Assembly: GCF_020783335.1 (NCBI RefSeq)
Contig: NZ_CP086068.1
Location: forward strand, 186,001-250,000
Direction: 5' to 3'
DNA: 64,000 nucleotides
From: Mucilaginibacter daejeonensis
GTDB lineage: Bacteria; Bacteroidota; Bacteroidia; Sphingobacteriales; Sphingobacteriaceae
Numbering within the stretch: the stretch's first letter is position 1; each line of letters opens with the position of its first letter. The notes below the pieces were generated by a model. The model was not told where the DNA came from. It worked only from the letters and a program-made list of their open reading frames with translations, and did no database searches. Made by a program: the position numbers and the translations under genes. This document shows, piece by piece, positions 46,564 to 55,259 of the stretch.

Positions 46564-48547
46564 CTCATCTCGTTCGCCTATACTGATTGTGAACAAGCTC
46601 ACTCTTGTTGGCAGCCGAAAAAATTATGTAATTCCTTTCAGTTCTGGCCTTAACATTATACATGGAGACTCAGATACTGGAAAGTCTAGTATACTAAATC
46701 TTATTGATTACTGCTTAGGATCGGCGGACATCGACCTTTATAACGAGATAGAGAATAGCGGAAAATATTGTCTGCTTGAAGTTGATCTCAATGGAAAGGT
46801 TTACACTATAAAGCGAAATATATTTGAGCCTAGCGGGTATATAGAAGTTTTTCATTCAGATACAGAAGGTATCGATGATGTTTTTCCCTTACAATATGGG
46901 CCAAACTATGCTAAGGAAGGTCATGATGGCTTTATCTCGGACTTTTTTTTAGACGCGCTTAGCATTCCTAAGATAGAAACCAAGCAATCTCCATCAAAAG
47001 CTGATTCAAAAATGATTAAGCTTAGTTTTAGAGATATTTTGAAGTACAATTACCTTACTCAGGATGATGTCGGAAGTAAGGATTTGCTTGACAGGAAAAA
47101 TTTTTCGGTAGCTGTTAAAAATCAAGAAACTTTCAAATTCTTGCATAACCTTCTAGATATAAATATCACTGAACTGCAGCGACTAATCTCACAAAGAACG
47201 AGTTTAAAAAAAGAGTTAGATCAAAAATATACTACGATAGCTTCTTTCTTTCGTGAAACTCAATTACGCACAGAAGAAGCCCTGTTGAACGAGAAAACTG
47301 AAATACAGCAAAAACTAGTTGCAATCGATTCGGAGATTGAGGTCATTAACAAGAGCATGCTTGCGAGCACCCAAAATGACAACGAACTAAGAGAGATGAT
47401 CGCTGATTTGCAGCAGTCAGTAGGCGCTAAAATTCAGCGTATCGAAAATCTAAAACGGCAAATAAGTCAAAACATTCTCCTAAAAAACGATTACGCTCAA
47501 GATATTCAGAAGTTAAAAACGTCTATCCATCTTTCCGAAACTCTCCCACCAGCACAAAAAACAATGGATTGCCCAGTTTGCAGTAATGTGTTAGTGTATG
47601 AAAATTTGGCTAAACAGGTCTCAGATACAAATCCTCAATTGTTAGAGAATGAGCTAAGAAGTATCAATCGTCGTTCTAAAGACATTTCCGATATCATTGA
47701 AGAAAATCGCAATGAAGTATTTTTACTAGAAGTAGAAGTTGGCCAAATCAGGGAGCAAATCACTCAAGCGAAAAACCTTTTAGATAACCAAACAAAAGAA
47801 TTAATATCCCCATTTTTAGCGCAGCGTGACGGGTTATTAACTGCTAAAGCCAAATTTTTAGAAGCCCTGAATCATACTGAATATACACTTAAAATTAGAA
47901 ATCAATTATCAGAGGTTACAAAACGGTCAGCTAAGATTGCCTTGGAGTTAGAAAAACTCAATTTATCGCTAGAAGAGTTAAAGGCCAATACGCCTACAAT
48001 CGGATTTGTTACTAACAATATTGCAGATTATTTGAAAGAATTTTTGACTGCTGTCAAAATGAACCATGTTTATAACGTTGCTGTGGATTCAAAAAGCTTT
48101 CTTCCTAAAGTACGTGACAAAGAATACTGGCAATTAACATCCGGTGGTGTTAGAACTCTTGTATCAGTCGGATATTTCATAGCTCTGCTACAGAATAGTG
48201 CTTCACATCCTACCAATCACCCTACATTCTTAATGATTGATACTATTGCCAAATATTTAGGAAAAACTAAGCCAGAATATTTAGCTGAAACTGATAGTGC
48301 TGAAGATATCAAGGAAGGTATTGTGGCAGACGATCCAACGAAATACATTAACATGTATAATTATCTTCTAAAACTATGTGAAGGGCGGGCCGATTTACAA
48401 ATTATCATTGTAGATAACGATATTCCCCAAAAATTAGAAACGAACTTAAGAGGAGCGGTTGTAAAGCAGTTTAGTGTTGACGGCTATGATAATTTACCGC
48501 GAGGTTTTATAGATGATGCTTATGACGACTTGTTAAATAAGCTATAA
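46553..48547 (+). CDS. DUF3732-type coiled-coil ABC ATPase (ABC-3C ATPase)
   Basis: A 664-residue SMC/Rad50-like ATPase. The N-terminal half-domain has Walker A GDSDTGKSS (38-46) preceded by a GLNIIHG strand. Long coiled coils (about 205-335 and 360-480) flank a CPVC motif at 340-343 that resembles a zinc hook. The C-terminal half-domain has a degenerate signature TSGGVRTL (529-536), Walker B FLMID (559-563) with Thr in place of the usual Glu, and IIIVDND (617-623). This layout fits DUF3732 proteins, the ATPase of ABC-three-component systems. It probably senses nucleic acid or phage structures and controls the hydrolase. The lack of the catalytic Glu suggests slow or switch-like ATP use. Confidence 0.88.
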   Translation: MENNSSRSPILIVNKLTLVGSRKNYVIPFSSGLNIIHGDSDTGKSSILNLIDYCLGSADIDLYNEIENSGKYCLLEVDLNGKVYTIKRNIFEPSGYIEVFHSDTEGIDDVFPLQYGPNYAKEGHDGFISDFFLDALSIPKIETKQSPSKADSKMIKLSFRDILKYNYLTQDDVGSKDLLDRKNFSVAVKNQETFKFLHNLLDINITELQRLISQRTSLKKELDQKYTTIASFFRETQLRTEEALLNEKTEIQQKLVAIDSEIEVINKSMLASTQNDNELREMIADLQQSVGAKIQRIENLKRQISQNILLKNDYAQDIQKLKTSIHLSETLPPAQKTMDCPVCSNVLVYENLAKQVSDTNPQLLENELRSINRRSKDISDIIEENRNEVFLLEVEVGQIREQITQAKNLLDNQTKELISPFLAQRDGLLTAKAKFLEALNHTEYTLKIRNQLSEVTKRSAKIALELEKLNLSLEELKANTPTIGFVTNNIADYLKEFLTAVKMNHVYNVAVDSKSFLPKVRDKEYWQLTSGGVRTLVSVGYFIALLQNSASHPTNHPTFLMIDTIAKYLGKTKPEYLAETDSAEDIKEGIVADDPTKYINMYNYLLKLCEGRADLQIIIVDNDIPQKLETNLRGAVVKQFSVDGYDNLPRGFIDDAYDDLLNKL

Positions 48548-48567
48548 TCTACATTACATCGTAAGCG

Positions 48568-48681
48568 ATGTGTGGTACACGGCTAAAATATAGAAAATTT
48601 GATGAGCTGCATAAGGTTAAGTTCAATATTGATGATGATCAGCAACGGGTAGTTATCGATATTAACATCACCTCAACGTAG
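48568..48681 (+). other. Short open frame (37 codons) of uncertain status in the gap after the ABC-3C operon
   Basis: ATG 48568 to TAG 48681 encodes MCGTRLKYRKFDELHKVKFN and continues for 17 more residues. It begins 20 bases after the ATPase stop. Its composition is intermediate between island and host. The MCG beginning recalls SRAP/HMCES peptidases, but nothing else matches, so it may be a gene remnant or chance. No terminator was found in the 48548-48760 gap. Confidence 0.25.
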
Positions 48682-48760
48682 GTCCGGCGCATTGTATGGT
48701 GCAAAACATCCCTTGAAAGCAGATGTATCCTTATATTTGCGGCTTCTAAAAAATTCGACT

Positions 48761-49525
48761 ATGTCAATAACCACCGATAACGAGAGAGATGGGATGCAGC
48801 GGGCCAGTGATGCGGTCGCGATCACCTTACGTAAGATGCGCGAATATGCCCGTCCGGGTATGTCGACCCTTGAGCTTGACGATTACGGCGGTAAACTGTT
48901 GGAAGAACTGGGCGCAGCGTCGGCCCCAAAGCTGACGTACAATTTCCCGGGTTATACCTGCATCAGTATCAACAACGTGGTGGCGCATGGCATTCCGTCG
49001 GCCGATATGATATTGCAGGAGGGCGACCTGGTGAACATCGACGTATCCGCCGAACTGAACGGTTACTGGGCCGATAATGGCGGTTCCTTCATTTTAGGGG
49101 AGGACATTCACGGACATGGCAAGCTGGTAGAGGCTTCGAAAGATATACTAAAGAAAGCGATCGCGGCCATTAAAGGCGGCATCAAGATCAACGAGATCGG
49201 CCGGCTGATCGAAACGGAGGCTAAGAAGCAAGGGTACACCGTGATCAAAAACCTGACCGGTCATGGCGTAGGCCGCAGCCTGCACGAGGACCCGCACGAT
49301 ATCTCTAATTACTACGACCGTTTCAACATTGGTCGTTTCAAAAAGAACACGGTGGTGGCCATCGAAACGTTCATCTCCACCAAGTCGACCATTGCGGATC
49401 AGCAGGCCGATGGCTGGACGCTGATCGGTAACAAAGGTGGCTTTGTGGCCCAGCACGAACATACCATCATGGTGACCGGCGATGAGCCCGTGATCTTCAC
49501 CGAACAGAACGGCATCTGGGACTAA
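48761..49525 (+). CDS. map: Type I methionine aminopeptidase
   Basis: A 254-residue cytoplasmic metalloprotease that removes the initiator Met. The metal ligands and motifs are present: VNIDVSAELNGYWADNGGSF, LTGHGVGRSLHEDP, VVAIETFIS and AQHEHTIMVT. ATG 48761 is chosen over 48692 because MSITTDNERDGMQRASDAVA matches family N-termini. The base composition returns to the genome norm here, which marks the right edge of the AT-rich island. The usual neighbours of map in the S10-spc ribosomal region are absent, so this may be an extra copy. Confidence 0.93.
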   Translation: MSITTDNERDGMQRASDAVAITLRKMREYARPGMSTLELDDYGGKLLEELGAASAPKLTYNFPGYTCISINNVVAHGIPSADMILQEGDLVNIDVSAELNGYWADNGGSFILGEDIHGHGKLVEASKDILKKAIAAIKGGIKINEIGRLIETEAKKQGYTVIKNLTGHGVGRSLHEDPHDISNYYDRFNIGRFKKNTVVAIETFISTKSTIADQQADGWTLIGNKGGFVAQHEHTIMVTGDEPVIFTEQNGIWD

Positions 49526-49541
49526 AGGGCAATAGGTATAA

Positions 49542-49584
49542 AAAAGAAAGCGGCTGATCTGGTAAAGATCAGCCGCTTTCTTTT
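49542..49584. terminator. Bidirectional intrinsic terminator after map
   Basis: A perfect 17-18 bp stem AAAGAAAGCGGCTGATCT / AGATCAGCCGCTTTCTTT with loop GGTAA, between the convergent map and endonuclease genes. Confidence 0.9.
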
Positions 49585-49602
49585 AGGAACAATTTTATTA
49601 AA

Positions 49603-49633
49603 GCCCTCCTCCCGGGGAGGGTTTGGGTGGGGC
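49603..49633. repeat. GC-rich dispersed repeat, copy 2
   Basis: GCCCTCCTCCCGGGGAGGGT continuing into TTGGGTGGGGC. It is the reverse complement of the 21721-21752 repeat with a few changes and ends 4 bases from the endonuclease stop. Confidence 0.7.
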
Positions 49634-49637
49634 TGGA

Positions 49638-51068
49638 TTATATGCCTGCGTCTTTCTTGGTCTCTACCGCATCTTGTACCGATTGTGGTAAAGCCGATAA
49701 CAGGTTGAAGCCATTACCTACCGCTTTCTCGATATCACGTACCGTCACGATGTACTTGGTCCAATCGCTATCGATGCTGTTCACGTTAGGGGTGTTCACC
49801 GCGATCACACGGGTGGCAGTTGCCGAACGGATCAGGTCGTTGTTACCGGCCGGGATGATCACCGCTACTTTCCAGACGTTGCTTGGTACGGTCACATTGC
49901 CGCTGGCGATAGTGTTCACTACCGATGAGCTGGCACTGCCTACACCACCGATACCGTAGCTGCCCATGATCACGTAAACCTCGTTACCGGCGGTCACTTG
50001 CGTGCGCAGGTAGCCTTCCAGGTTGTTCCAGGTCTTTTGATTGTTGTTAGGAGCCTGAGGGATCATGTTGGTCATCAGGAATGTGGCCGAGTTGGCATCT
50101 GCCGAGCTGGTACGATCTGCCGATGGGCAGTTGTGGCCACGGTCAAAACCAGAGCCTGAGTAGCTGTTGCTTTGCACCTGGAAGTATCCGGCTGGCAAGC
50201 CGCTAAAGCCAGCAAAGTTATCTAAACGACCGGTAGCATTAGTGGTATTGGTCGCGTCTAAGTGCCAGCTTACCCAGTTAGGAGTACCACGGGTCTTGCT
50301 GTACGATTCTACGTAATAGCCCATATCCAGTAAAAAGTTCTCGGCCGATACCGAGCCGGCTACTGACGGGTTACCGAACAGCAGGTTGCTGTTGTCACCA
50401 CTTGCTGGTGGAGCGTCAGCACCAACGGTCACGCCTCTTGGGGTAGTGGCCGTTCCGGTACCGCCGGCGTTATCGCCGCCGGCAGGAGTATCTGAACCAC
50501 CTACGGTAATGCTAGATTCGCCGGTGCCTTTAAAGGTGATGTCGTCGATATTGATACGGGCGGTACCCGCCTTTTTGATCTGGAACCTTACTTTGGTAAC
50601 CGTAGAGGCGATCTTGAACGAGTCGGTCACCAGGGTGGTGTTGGTCTCGCTAATGTCGTTACCTACCTGGGTATAGGTGTTACCGCCATCGGTAGACATT
50701 AATAACTGCCAGGTAGAGTTAGCATCGCTGCCATATTTGCCATGCTTGATGTACAGGGTCTTCAGGCCCGTAACGTCAAAGTTCATGGCAATGCTGCCGG
50801 TGCGCAAACGTACCGATTTGCTGCCGTTCTTCAGATCGGCGGCCAGGTTGCCTAACAAGGCATCGTTAAAGTTCCATGAACCGGTGCTCAGGGTGGCATC
50901 GGCAGCGGCGTAAGCCGTTTTGGATCCACTCTCGAAATCCTCGGTGATAGCATATGGCTTAGGTGCCACCACTACCGGGGTGTCGTCCACTATGGTGTCA
51001 TCATCTTTTTTACAGCTGGCAAAAAGCAGGGGTAGTGATACCGCAATTAGTAAATGTTTGATCTTCAT
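49638..51068 (-). CDS. DNA/RNA non-specific endonuclease, lipoprotein
   Basis: A 476-residue protein with a lipobox LLFASC (Cys19), so it is anchored in the outer or inner membrane. Residues about 40-182 form a jelly-roll-like domain (EDFESGSKTAYA... RINIDDITFKGTG) often seen with Bacteroidetes nucleases. A Gly/Thr/Pro-rich linker follows. Residues about 225-476 are the NUC1 nuclease domain with the active-site DRGH at 309-312 (His312 general base) and the metal-ligand Asn in NNNQKTWNNLEGYLR. It degrades extracellular nucleic acids, probably for nutrition. A signal peptide and lipobox argue against a cytoplasmic defence role. Confidence 0.92.
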   Translation of the reverse strand: MKIKHLLIAVSLPLLFASCKKDDDTIVDDTPVVVAPKPYAITEDFESGSKTAYAAADATLSTGSWNFNDALLGNLAADLKNGSKSVRLRTGSIAMNFDVTGLKTLYIKHGKYGSDANSTWQLLMSTDGGNTYTQVGNDISETNTTLVTDSFKIASTVTKVRFQIKKAGTARINIDDITFKGTGESSITVGGSDTPAGGDNAGGTGTATTPRGVTVGADAPPASGDNSNLLFGNPSVAGSVSAENFLLDMGYYVESYSKTRGTPNWVSWHLDATNTTNATGRLDNFAGFSGLPAGYFQVQSNSYSGSGFDRGHNCPSADRTSSADANSATFLMTNMIPQAPNNNQKTWNNLEGYLRTQVTAGNEVYVIMGSYGIGGVGSASSSVVNTIASGNVTVPSNVWKVAVIIPAGNNDLIRSATATRVIAVNTPNVNSIDSDWTKYIVTVRDIEKAVGNGFNLLSALPQSVQDAVETKKDAGI

Positions 51069-51279
51069 ATATTATTCAGTGTTTGAGTAAGAGCTTACAA
51101 ATGTCGGGCATCAGTGTTAAATAAATGTTAACAAGATGCGGCAGTGTTAAATATTACCCCAATATATTATAAAAATGTTTCTAACCGGTTACAAATAGGG
51201 GTGTTACACGAAAAAGATCTGAGTTTTGGGCTCGATACCTGCAACTACGATAGCGTTTCCTGATCAGCTCAAGCTTTTG

Positions 51280-51287
51280 TATTTTTG
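51280..51287 (+). promoter_or_regulatory. Bacteroidetes -7 element for thiL
   Basis: TATTTTTG, 24 bases before ATG 51312. It lies in the 51069-51311 gap, which otherwise shows only AT-rich sequence. Confidence 0.45.
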
Positions 51288-51311
51288 CAGTTCGATAAAA
51301 GAGGCTTACCT

Positions 51312-52358
51312 ATGGATATGTTCGACAACGCAGACCGCACCAACCTTGATCAATTAGGCGAATTTGGCCTGATCGATCACCTGACCAAAAATATCAAGCT
51401 GCAACATGCCGCTACGCTGAAGGGTGTGGGCGATGATGCCGCCGTGCTGGATCCTGCCGGTAAAAAGGTGCTCATCTCTACCGATCTGCTGTTAGAAGGT
51501 ATCCACTTCGACCTGGCTTACACGCCGCTGAAGCACCTCGGCTACAAGGCCATTCAGGTGAACCTGAGCGATATTTGCGCCATGAACGCCATCCCTGCGC
51601 AGGTAACGGTGTCACTGGGCATGTCGAGCAAGTACACGTTAGAAGCTATCGAGGAATTGTACGAAGGCATTTACCTGGCCTGCGATAAATATAAGATCGA
51701 CATCGTGGGTGGCGATACCACTTCATCTAAACAAGGGCTGGTGATCAGCGTGACCGTGCTGGGCTACGCCAATGAAGAAGATGTAGTGTACCGTAACACG
51801 GCCGAAGAAGGCGACCTGCTATGCGTATCGGGCGATCTGGGTGGTGCTTACACCGGCCTGCAATTGCTGGAACGCGAAAAGTTGATCTACCTCGAGAACC
51901 CCAAGATCCAACCCGATCTGGAAGGTAAGGACTACATCATCGAGCGTCAGCTGAAACCTGAGGCCCGCCAGGATATCGTTCAGTTACTTAAAGACCTTAA
52001 GGTAAAGCCTACGGCCATGATCGACGTATCTGACGGTCTGGCCTCCGAGATATTGCACATTTGCAAACAAAGCAACAAAGGCTGCCAGTTATACGAGGAA
52101 AAGATCCCGATCGACCCCATGACCTACGAGACCGCCCGCGAGTTCAACCTTGACCCTACGGTATGTGCGCTGAGTGGTGGTGAGGATTACGAGCTGCTGT
52201 TCACCATCAAGCAGGCCGACTACGACAAGATCAAACATGACGTGGATGTGAGCATCATTGGCTACATCACCGAGGCGGCCGCCGGCTGTAACCTGATCTC
52301 GAAAAGCGGACAGGTGCACGAACTGAAAGCACAGGGCTGGAACGCGTTCAAAAAATAA
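51312..52358 (+). CDS. thiL: Thiamine-monophosphate kinase
   Basis: A 348-residue PurM-fold kinase that makes thiamine diphosphate from thiamine phosphate. Diagnostic segments are QLGEFGLIDHL, GVGDDAAVLD, LISTDLLLEGIHFDL, VNLSDICAMNA, IVGGDTTSS, MIDVSDGLASE and ALSGGEDYELLFT. The start is probably ATG 51312 (or 51318); 51285 would lie on the promoter. No other thiamine genes are nearby. It converges with the S41 peptidase (8-base gap). Confidence 0.95.
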   Translation: MDMFDNADRTNLDQLGEFGLIDHLTKNIKLQHAATLKGVGDDAAVLDPAGKKVLISTDLLLEGIHFDLAYTPLKHLGYKAIQVNLSDICAMNAIPAQVTVSLGMSSKYTLEAIEELYEGIYLACDKYKIDIVGGDTTSSKQGLVISVTVLGYANEEDVVYRNTAEEGDLLCVSGDLGGAYTGLQLLEREKLIYLENPKIQPDLEGKDYIIERQLKPEARQDIVQLLKDLKVKPTAMIDVSDGLASEILHICKQSNKGCQLYEEKIPIDPMTYETAREFNLDPTVCALSGGEDYELLFTIKQADYDKIKHDVDVSIIGYITEAAAGCNLISKSGQVHELKAQGWNAFKK

Positions 52359-52366
52359 ATTAGGCG

Positions 52367-53572
52367 TTAAGCACCGTTCACTTTGAGCAGGGCCTCGTCT
52401 ATACCCTTCCTGAAGTTGCTGATCGAGTAGGTCACGTTAACATCTGGTTTAAGCGGGCCATCATATCCGGGCCAGGTCTCCCAGTAGCGGGTCGAATAGC
52501 CGATGATCATCTTGGTGTGCGGCAACCTGAAGCCTCGTACTTCTCCGTAATGGTTCACTGATCCGCTGGTGGGCTGACCGATCAGCGTGGCTTGCGTAGT
52601 GCGTTTCAGCTTAACGGCATTCATTAGGGCCGATGAAAACGTTTGCTTGCCGATCAATACATAGAATTTGTCTTTACGGTTCAGGTAACTGGCGCTTACC
52701 GAATCAATGAACGGTTGCAATATGGCCGAATTACCGCCGCCATTATAACGTAGGTCAAGTACTATGCGTGCCGGTTTTTCCTTACTGATAACTTCAAAAA
52801 GTTCCTTATTGAACGCTTCGAATGGTTTGCCTTCTTGTTCGGCACAGCGGTTATAGTTCACGTAGAGGGTATGTTTGGCAGCGTCATACGCGTACCAGTA
52901 GTTGCCGTTCTTTTTGAGCGACAGCATGCCTGTCTCCGGGCCGTTAAGGGCCAGTTCGGCGCTGCTTTTGGCATCGGCCGAGGTAACGATCTGCTCTATC
53001 ACCTTTCCATTAGGTGCCGCCAGCTCAAATTTAGCTTCTTGTATGGTGTTGATGATGCCTAAACCCTTCAGCACGGCCGGGTTGTTCAAGCAGCTGGTCA
53101 ACCCCACTTCAAATAATGATGGATTAGTATTTTGCACAATGGTGCGGCAGCGCTTGATGATATCGTCGGTAGGGTGGCCGTTAATGCCTTTTAACTGGTA
53201 TAGCAGTATGCTGCTGTTGGCTTGGTCGGTAGCGGTCACAAATATCCCTTCGGCAAAGGTGCTGAACTTTAACGGCAGCACTTTGGTGAACACCGGCTCA
53301 ATGTGGGTATGCTCATCACCGATGGCCACCATGAGGGCGTATAACGAGGTGGTAAAGCTTTCGGGGTCCGGTTGCTGAAGGTTCGCCTTCAGGTCATCTA
53401 TCTTTTGATCAAAAGCCTGCTTGCTGATCTTGGCGAACAGGTTGATGTGCCTTTTAGGCAACGTATCTTTCAAATATTGTAGGTCTGCCAGGTAGTCGGC
53501 CTTGGTGAGCGCCTGGGCAAAGCCAGCGCGATTCATCAACAACAGCGCAAAAAGTAAAGTGATAAACCTCAT
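52367..53572 (-). CDS. S41-family peptidase
   Basis: A 401-residue exported protein from ATG 53572 with signal peptide MRFITLLFALLLMNRAGFA. A C-terminal protease-tail domain has LDLRYNGGGNSAIL (substrate-binding Asp-Leu-Arg) and the nucleophile-containing YVLIGKQTFSSALMNAV. No PDZ domain is obvious. The N-terminal helical region (DYLADLQYLKDTLPKRHINL) is common in Bacteroidetes homologues annotated as S41. The substrate is unknown. Confidence 0.88.
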   Translation of the reverse strand: MRFITLLFALLLMNRAGFAQALTKADYLADLQYLKDTLPKRHINLFAKISKQAFDQKIDDLKANLQQPDPESFTTSLYALMVAIGDEHTHIEPVFTKVLPLKFSTFAEGIFVTATDQANSSILLYQLKGINGHPTDDIIKRCRTIVQNTNPSLFEVGLTSCLNNPAVLKGLGIINTIQEAKFELAAPNGKVIEQIVTSADAKSSAELALNGPETGMLSLKKNGNYWYAYDAAKHTLYVNYNRCAEQEGKPFEAFNKELFEVISKEKPARIVLDLRYNGGGNSAILQPFIDSVSASYLNRKDKFYVLIGKQTFSSALMNAVKLKRTTQATLIGQPTSGSVNHYGEVRGFRLPHTKMIIGYSTRYWETWPGYDGPLKPDVNVTYSISNFRKGIDEALLKVNGA

Positions 53573-53644
53573 GTTCGGGTATGAATATACCCAAAAGACA
53601 CCGTCCAATTAAGAACGTGACAGGGAAAGCCTCGATTTCCGCTA

Positions 53645-55159
53645 CTATTTTTTACGGAACTCGTACGGGGTGTACTCCACAAAGTCAGCCACCTTGAATT
53701 GCAGGGCCGTTACCTTGCCGTTCTCCACTGTAAAAGGCAACACCTCGCGGCCAAATATCGGGTCAGAGAAGGTGGTATAAAAACGGTTGCCACCCAGCGG
53801 CTGCAAACGCGCGAACATTTTAGGATGATGCTCGAAACGGATCTCCAGGTCATTGGCCTCGCCTTTAGTGATGGTGATGTTGCCATACAGCTCATTGTTG
53901 TACCTGCCGGTATAGTCGTTCAGGCTCAGGGCGGGGCGCAGGTTCAAAGCGGTACTGTCGCGCCAGGCCTTTTCCTTTTGCAGTTGTTTTTGTTGGCTGG
54001 CCTTGAATTGTGCCAGTGAGGCATCACTGCGGTTACGGAACGGCATTTTGAGGTAGCTGTCAATAATGTCCATGTTAATGGTCTCGATCAGGTCATTCTG
54101 ATCACTGTTGGTTAAGATCACGATGCCCAAATTCTGATCAGGTACCAGTGTTACCGATGATACGAAGCCGTTCACACCGCCAGTATGGGTGATCAGGCGG
54201 TGCCCTTCGTACCCGCGCAGGAACCAGCCTAAGCCGTATGCGTTAAATCCGCCATCGTCTTCGGTACCTACCAGGATCTGTGGCTGGCGCGTGGCTCTGA
54301 TCGCTGAGGCCGGGATCACCTGTTTAGGGCCTACCTTGCCGTTATCTAATAAAGCCAATACCCACTTGCCCATATCAGCGGCCGATGAGCTCATGCTGCC
54401 TGCGGGCGCCAGGTTATCGATCTGCGGGTAGGGTATAGCCGCCAGCCGCCCATCGATGTAGGTATGCGCGGCCGACCGGTTAAATGAGGTCGACAGTTCT
54501 TTGGACAGGGTAAGCGTACTGCTCATGCCCAGCGGTGCCAGTAGGGTCTCTTTGATGTATTGCTCCCAGGGCTTTTTGGTCACATCCTGGATCACCTCGC
54601 CGGCGGTCAAAAATGCGGCATTGGTATAACCCCAGCGGCTGCGGAAGGGGTACAGGGCCTTCACGCGAGCCATCTTTTCAATGATCTGTTTACGGGTAAG
54701 GTCGCTGGTCCAGTAAGTAAAATCACCCTGAAAGGTGCCAAAGCCTATGCGGTGGCACAGCAGATCGCGCACGGTCACCATATCGGTCACCTGTTTATTG
54801 TCCAGCTTAAAGTCGGGCAGGTACTTGGTCACCTTATCATCTAACGATAGTTTGCCTTGGGACTGTAAGGTGGCCACTGCGGTAGCGGTGAAGGCCTTGG
54901 TGTTGCTGCCGATCATGAATAGGGTATTCTCATCTACCTTGTTGGCCAGGCCCAGCTCTTTAATGCCGTAGCCCCGGCGTAAAATGATGCGGCCATCTTT
55001 GATCACGCAAACCGCCGCACCCGGTACCCGCCAGTTGGTAAGAGCGCGGTTAATGTAATTGTCAAGACTATCGGTAATGAATTTACTGCGGTTGACCTTT
55101 TGTGCATGAGCGAATGACAGGGCCGAACAGCCGATGATCAGCAGAAGTATCTTTTTCAT
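53645..55159 (-). CDS. Serine hydrolase of the beta-lactamase/penicillin-binding family with C-terminal DUF3471-like domain
   Basis: A 504-residue exported protein with signal peptide MKKILLLIIGCSALSFAHA. The class C motifs are SNTK (SxxK) in FMIGSNTKAFTA, YTN in RWGYTNAAFL and HTGGVNGF. Residues about 390-500 form a beta-rich tail (LNDYTGRYNNELYGNITI) of the DUF3471 type. It is likely a D-aminopeptidase or esterase acting in the periplasm; antibiotic resistance is not implied. It is divergent from the DPP4-like peptidase. Confidence 0.92.
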   Translation of the reverse strand: MKKILLLIIGCSALSFAHAQKVNRSKFITDSLDNYINRALTNWRVPGAAVCVIKDGRIILRRGYGIKELGLANKVDENTLFMIGSNTKAFTATAVATLQSQGKLSLDDKVTKYLPDFKLDNKQVTDMVTVRDLLCHRIGFGTFQGDFTYWTSDLTRKQIIEKMARVKALYPFRSRWGYTNAAFLTAGEVIQDVTKKPWEQYIKETLLAPLGMSSTLTLSKELSTSFNRSAAHTYIDGRLAAIPYPQIDNLAPAGSMSSSAADMGKWVLALLDNGKVGPKQVIPASAIRATRQPQILVGTEDDGGFNAYGLGWFLRGYEGHRLITHTGGVNGFVSSVTLVPDQNLGIVILTNSDQNDLIETINMDIIDSYLKMPFRNRSDASLAQFKASQQKQLQKEKAWRDSTALNLRPALSLNDYTGRYNNELYGNITITKGEANDLEIRFEHHPKMFARLQPLGGNRFYTTFSDPIFGREVLPFTVENGKVTALQFKVADFVEYTPYEFRKK

Positions 55160-55259
55160 TTTACCGCAGTAAGGGTGTGAGATGTAATTATTATTTTAAC
55201 GCAGTTTTTGCGGCCTCATTATGCCATGTGGCCACTACAATTTTAAACAGTTTTTTTAT

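Noticed and set aside
43118..48547. tRNA-Arg as the attachment site of the AT-rich island
   Set aside because: Two normal-composition genes lie between them, and I see no repeated tRNA 3' end or integrase.
48568..48681. SRAP/HMCES peptidase gene from the MCG start
   Set aside because: Only the first three residues agree, and the rest has no SRAP motifs.
49638..51068. Endonuclease as a defence gene next to the ABC-3C island
   Set aside because: Signal peptide and lipobox place it outside the cytoplasm, its composition is that of the host, and it is transcribed on the other strand.
53645..55159. Antibiotic-resistance beta-lactamase
   Set aside because: The domain layout with a DUF3471-like tail is that of housekeeping esterase or peptidase-like serine hydrolases.
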